DNA from: Actinomycetes bacterium
Lineage (GTDB): Bacteria > Actinomycetota > Acidimicrobiia > Acidimicrobiales > RAAP-2
Direction: 5' to 3'
DNA length: 5,490 bases
NCBI GenBank assembly: GCA_021795095.1
Contig: JAJYPU010000130.1
Span: forward strand, 1 to 5,490
Part shown: positions 4,845 to 5,490 of the stretch, piece by piece
How positions within the stretch are numbered: position 1 is the first letter of the stretch
Layout of the letters: each line of letters begins with the position of its first letter
Notes under the pieces: model-generated
Seen by the model: only the letters and a program-made list of their open reading frames with translations
Database searches by the model: none
Told to the model about the DNA's origin: nothing
Translations under genes and position numbers: made by a program

Positions 4845-5219
4845 ATGAACACCAAGATTGCCAAGATTGTCCTGCCCGCCGTTCTTTCGATTGGCACCAT
4901 CGGGGCGACCGCGCTCGCGACGACCGCAAGCGCTGCGACCACCACCACGGTCAAGCACGCGAAGACTGCGGTCAAGAAGCACGCGCCCGTCGCGAAGGCT
5001 CCCGTGACGCTGACTGGCACAGTCGTGAAGGCAGAAGCCTCGAAGTACGCCTTCTGGTTCAAGGACGGTGCCAAGACGTACCGCGTCAGCTTCACCGCGA
5101 AGACCCCGATTGCTAAGGGCACCGCGGCGTCGCTCGTTAAGGGCAAGGCCGTCACTGTCAAAGGCATCGAGCTCGGCAAGACCGGTTCGGTGATTCGCGC
5201 GATCAGCATCACGGCGTAG
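4845..5219 (+). CDS. Small secreted lysine-rich protein with OB-fold-like (DUF5666-like) domain
   Basis: The 124-residue precursor has a typical Sec signal peptide: a short basic start (MNTKIAK), a hydrophobic core, and a probable cleavage after ASA at residue 30. The mature part begins with a Thr/Ala/Lys linker (about 31-52). A compact beta-rich domain (about 53-123) follows: VTLTGTVVKAEA, YAFWFKDGAKTYRVSF, LVKGKAVTVKGIEL, SVIRAISI. This spacing of GTV, a strand pair, LxxGKxVxVxG and a final AISI resembles small exported OB-fold proteins of the DUF5666 type; that assignment is by eye. There are 17 lysines, all AAG codons in the parts I read, against three acidic residues, so it is strongly basic. 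It has no Cys and no membrane anchor. It may bind wall polymer, phosphate-rich surface or another anion. Its location after the kinase gene and the 11-bp repeats suggests it is the output of the two-component system. Confidence 0.85.
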   Translation: MNTKIAKIVLPAVLSIGTIGATALATTASAATTTTVKHAKTAVKKHAPVAKAPVTLTGTVVKAEASKYAFWFKDGAKTYRVSFTAKTPIAKGTAASLVKGKAVTVKGIELGKTGSVIRAISITA

Positions 5220-5233
5220 TCAACCCAGTACCT

Positions 5234-5278
5234 ACGACTGCGCGCCGGGCCCGAGGGCCCGGCGCGCAGTCGTCTTTT
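5234..5278 (+). terminator. Strong intrinsic terminator after the secreted-protein gene
   Basis: An 18-bp perfect GC-rich stem (5234-5251 pairing with 5256-5273) closes a four-base loop CGAG, and CTTTT follows at 5274-5278. It starts 15 bases after the stop codon. Such a long stem suggests efficient termination of an abundant transcript. Confidence 0.95.
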
Positions 5279-5413
5279 GTGGCCGCGATCGCTAGCTCGC
5301 AACCGCCACGTCGAAACGGCGCGAGGTCGCCACCGACACCTACCCAGGGCCCGAGGGTGACCGGTTGAATCCACGTCACGTCGAACCTTCTGGTGCCCCC
5401 GACCTCGTGCGCG
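5279..5413. other. Intergenic stretch without a recognisable gene
   Basis: No frame on either strand has a plausible start with a supporting ribosome site and a credible product. It contains an isolated GCGATCGC (5285-5292), CACGTCGAA twice (5307-5315 and 5377-5385), and a second copy of GGGCCCGAGGG (5347-5357) that also occurs in the terminator. None of these forms a clear element. Confidence 0.5.
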
Positions 5414-5436
5414 TATGGTCGAGAGTGGACTCGACC
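5414..5436 (+). promoter_or_regulatory. Possible promoter with inverted repeat at the start of the next gene
   Basis: TATGGT (5414-5419) is a good actinobacterial -10 and is followed five bases later by GTG 5425. GGTCGAG (5417-5423) and CTCGACC (5430-5436) form a 7-bp inverted repeat with a six-base spacer, covering the expected start of transcription as a repressor site would. The -35 region is weak. Confidence 0.35.
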
Positions 5437-5490
5437 CCGTCAGGGCCAGCGACGGACCGCTATCGAGGGACTCAGTCGGATCGTCTCACG
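5425..5490 (+). CDS. Possible start of a hypothetical gene, 3' partial
   Basis: From GTG 5425 an open frame of 22 codons runs off the window (VDSTPSGPATDRYRGTQSDR...), polar and without recognisable motif. It would be leaderless behind TATGGT. An alternative frame from ATG 5415 is also open to the end (MVESGLDPVRASDGPL...). Third-position GC does not separate them. Neither can be settled from this window. Confidence 0.25.
   Translation, partial: MDSTPSGPATDRYRGTQSDRLT

Noticed and set aside
4727..5116. Plus-strand open frame of 129 codons overlapping the secreted-protein gene
   Set aside because: It has no ribosome site and an Arg/Asp/His-rich product in the wrong frame, while the overlapping frame has a signal peptide and a good ribosome site.
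5285..5292. GCGATCGC octamer
   Set aside because: It is a single copy with no array or associated element, so it is not informative here.
5247..5357. GGGCCCGAGGG repeated exactly 100 bp apart
   Set aside because: The flanks do not match and the second copy forms no comparable hairpin, so a duplicated terminator is unlikely; chance in GC-rich DNA is enough.
4757..5374. Minus-strand open frame of 205 codons
   Set aside because: It runs antisense through the secreted-protein gene and straight across its terminator. The hydrophobic patches are reverse images of the Ala/Val/Lys codons.

Overview
This is a high-GC, G/C-ending-codon sequence with GTG starts, probable leaderless promoters, a FadD-type acyl-CoA synthetase, an actinobacterial-style PadR regulator and an OmpR-type two-component system. 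That suggests an actinobacterium, possibly of the Acidimicrobiia group. The phylum call rests on protein character and codon use; the class-level guess is weak.

Layout. Positions 1-239 are the 3' end of an acyl-CoA synthetase. A 108-bp gap (240-347) with two perfect palindromes and a TATACT box precedes a PadR-family regulator (348-935). PadR runs tail-to-tail into a small acidic hypothetical gene (948-1322, minus). A 32-bp inverted repeat lies between them and contains both stop codons. Divergent from the acidic gene is a small two-helix membrane protein (1376-1696, plus). That gene converges on a 2H-phosphoesterase (LigT/2'-5' RNA ligase-like) gene (1738-2289, minus), which overlaps by GTGA with a tiny upstream ORF (2286-2438, minus).

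A 171-bp divergent control region (2439-2609) holds three inverted repeats and two promoter candidates. From it, rightward, runs a two-component operon: an OmpR/PhoB response regulator (2610-3266), then a membrane histidine kinase (3263-4633) overlapping it by GTGA. After the kinase, a 211-bp gap (4634-4844) carries 8-bp direct repeats at an exact 11-bp period, the geometry OmpR/PhoB regulators bind. It leads into a small secreted, lysine-rich protein with an OB-fold-like (DUF5666-like) domain (4845-5219), closed by a very strong intrinsic terminator (5234-5278). The last 210 bp hold no confident gene, but a promoter-like TATGGT box and an inverted repeat at 5414-5436 may mark a gene leaving the window.

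Working model: the kinase senses an envelope signal and phosphorylates the regulator, which binds the 11-bp repeats and controls the secreted basic protein. The PadR protein probably represses its own promoter; no transporter or other usual PadR target is in view. I found no mobile element, CRISPR array, tRNA or rRNA. The most unusual items are the repeat array with its exported output protein, the stop-codon palindrome, and the palindrome-dense divergent promoter.
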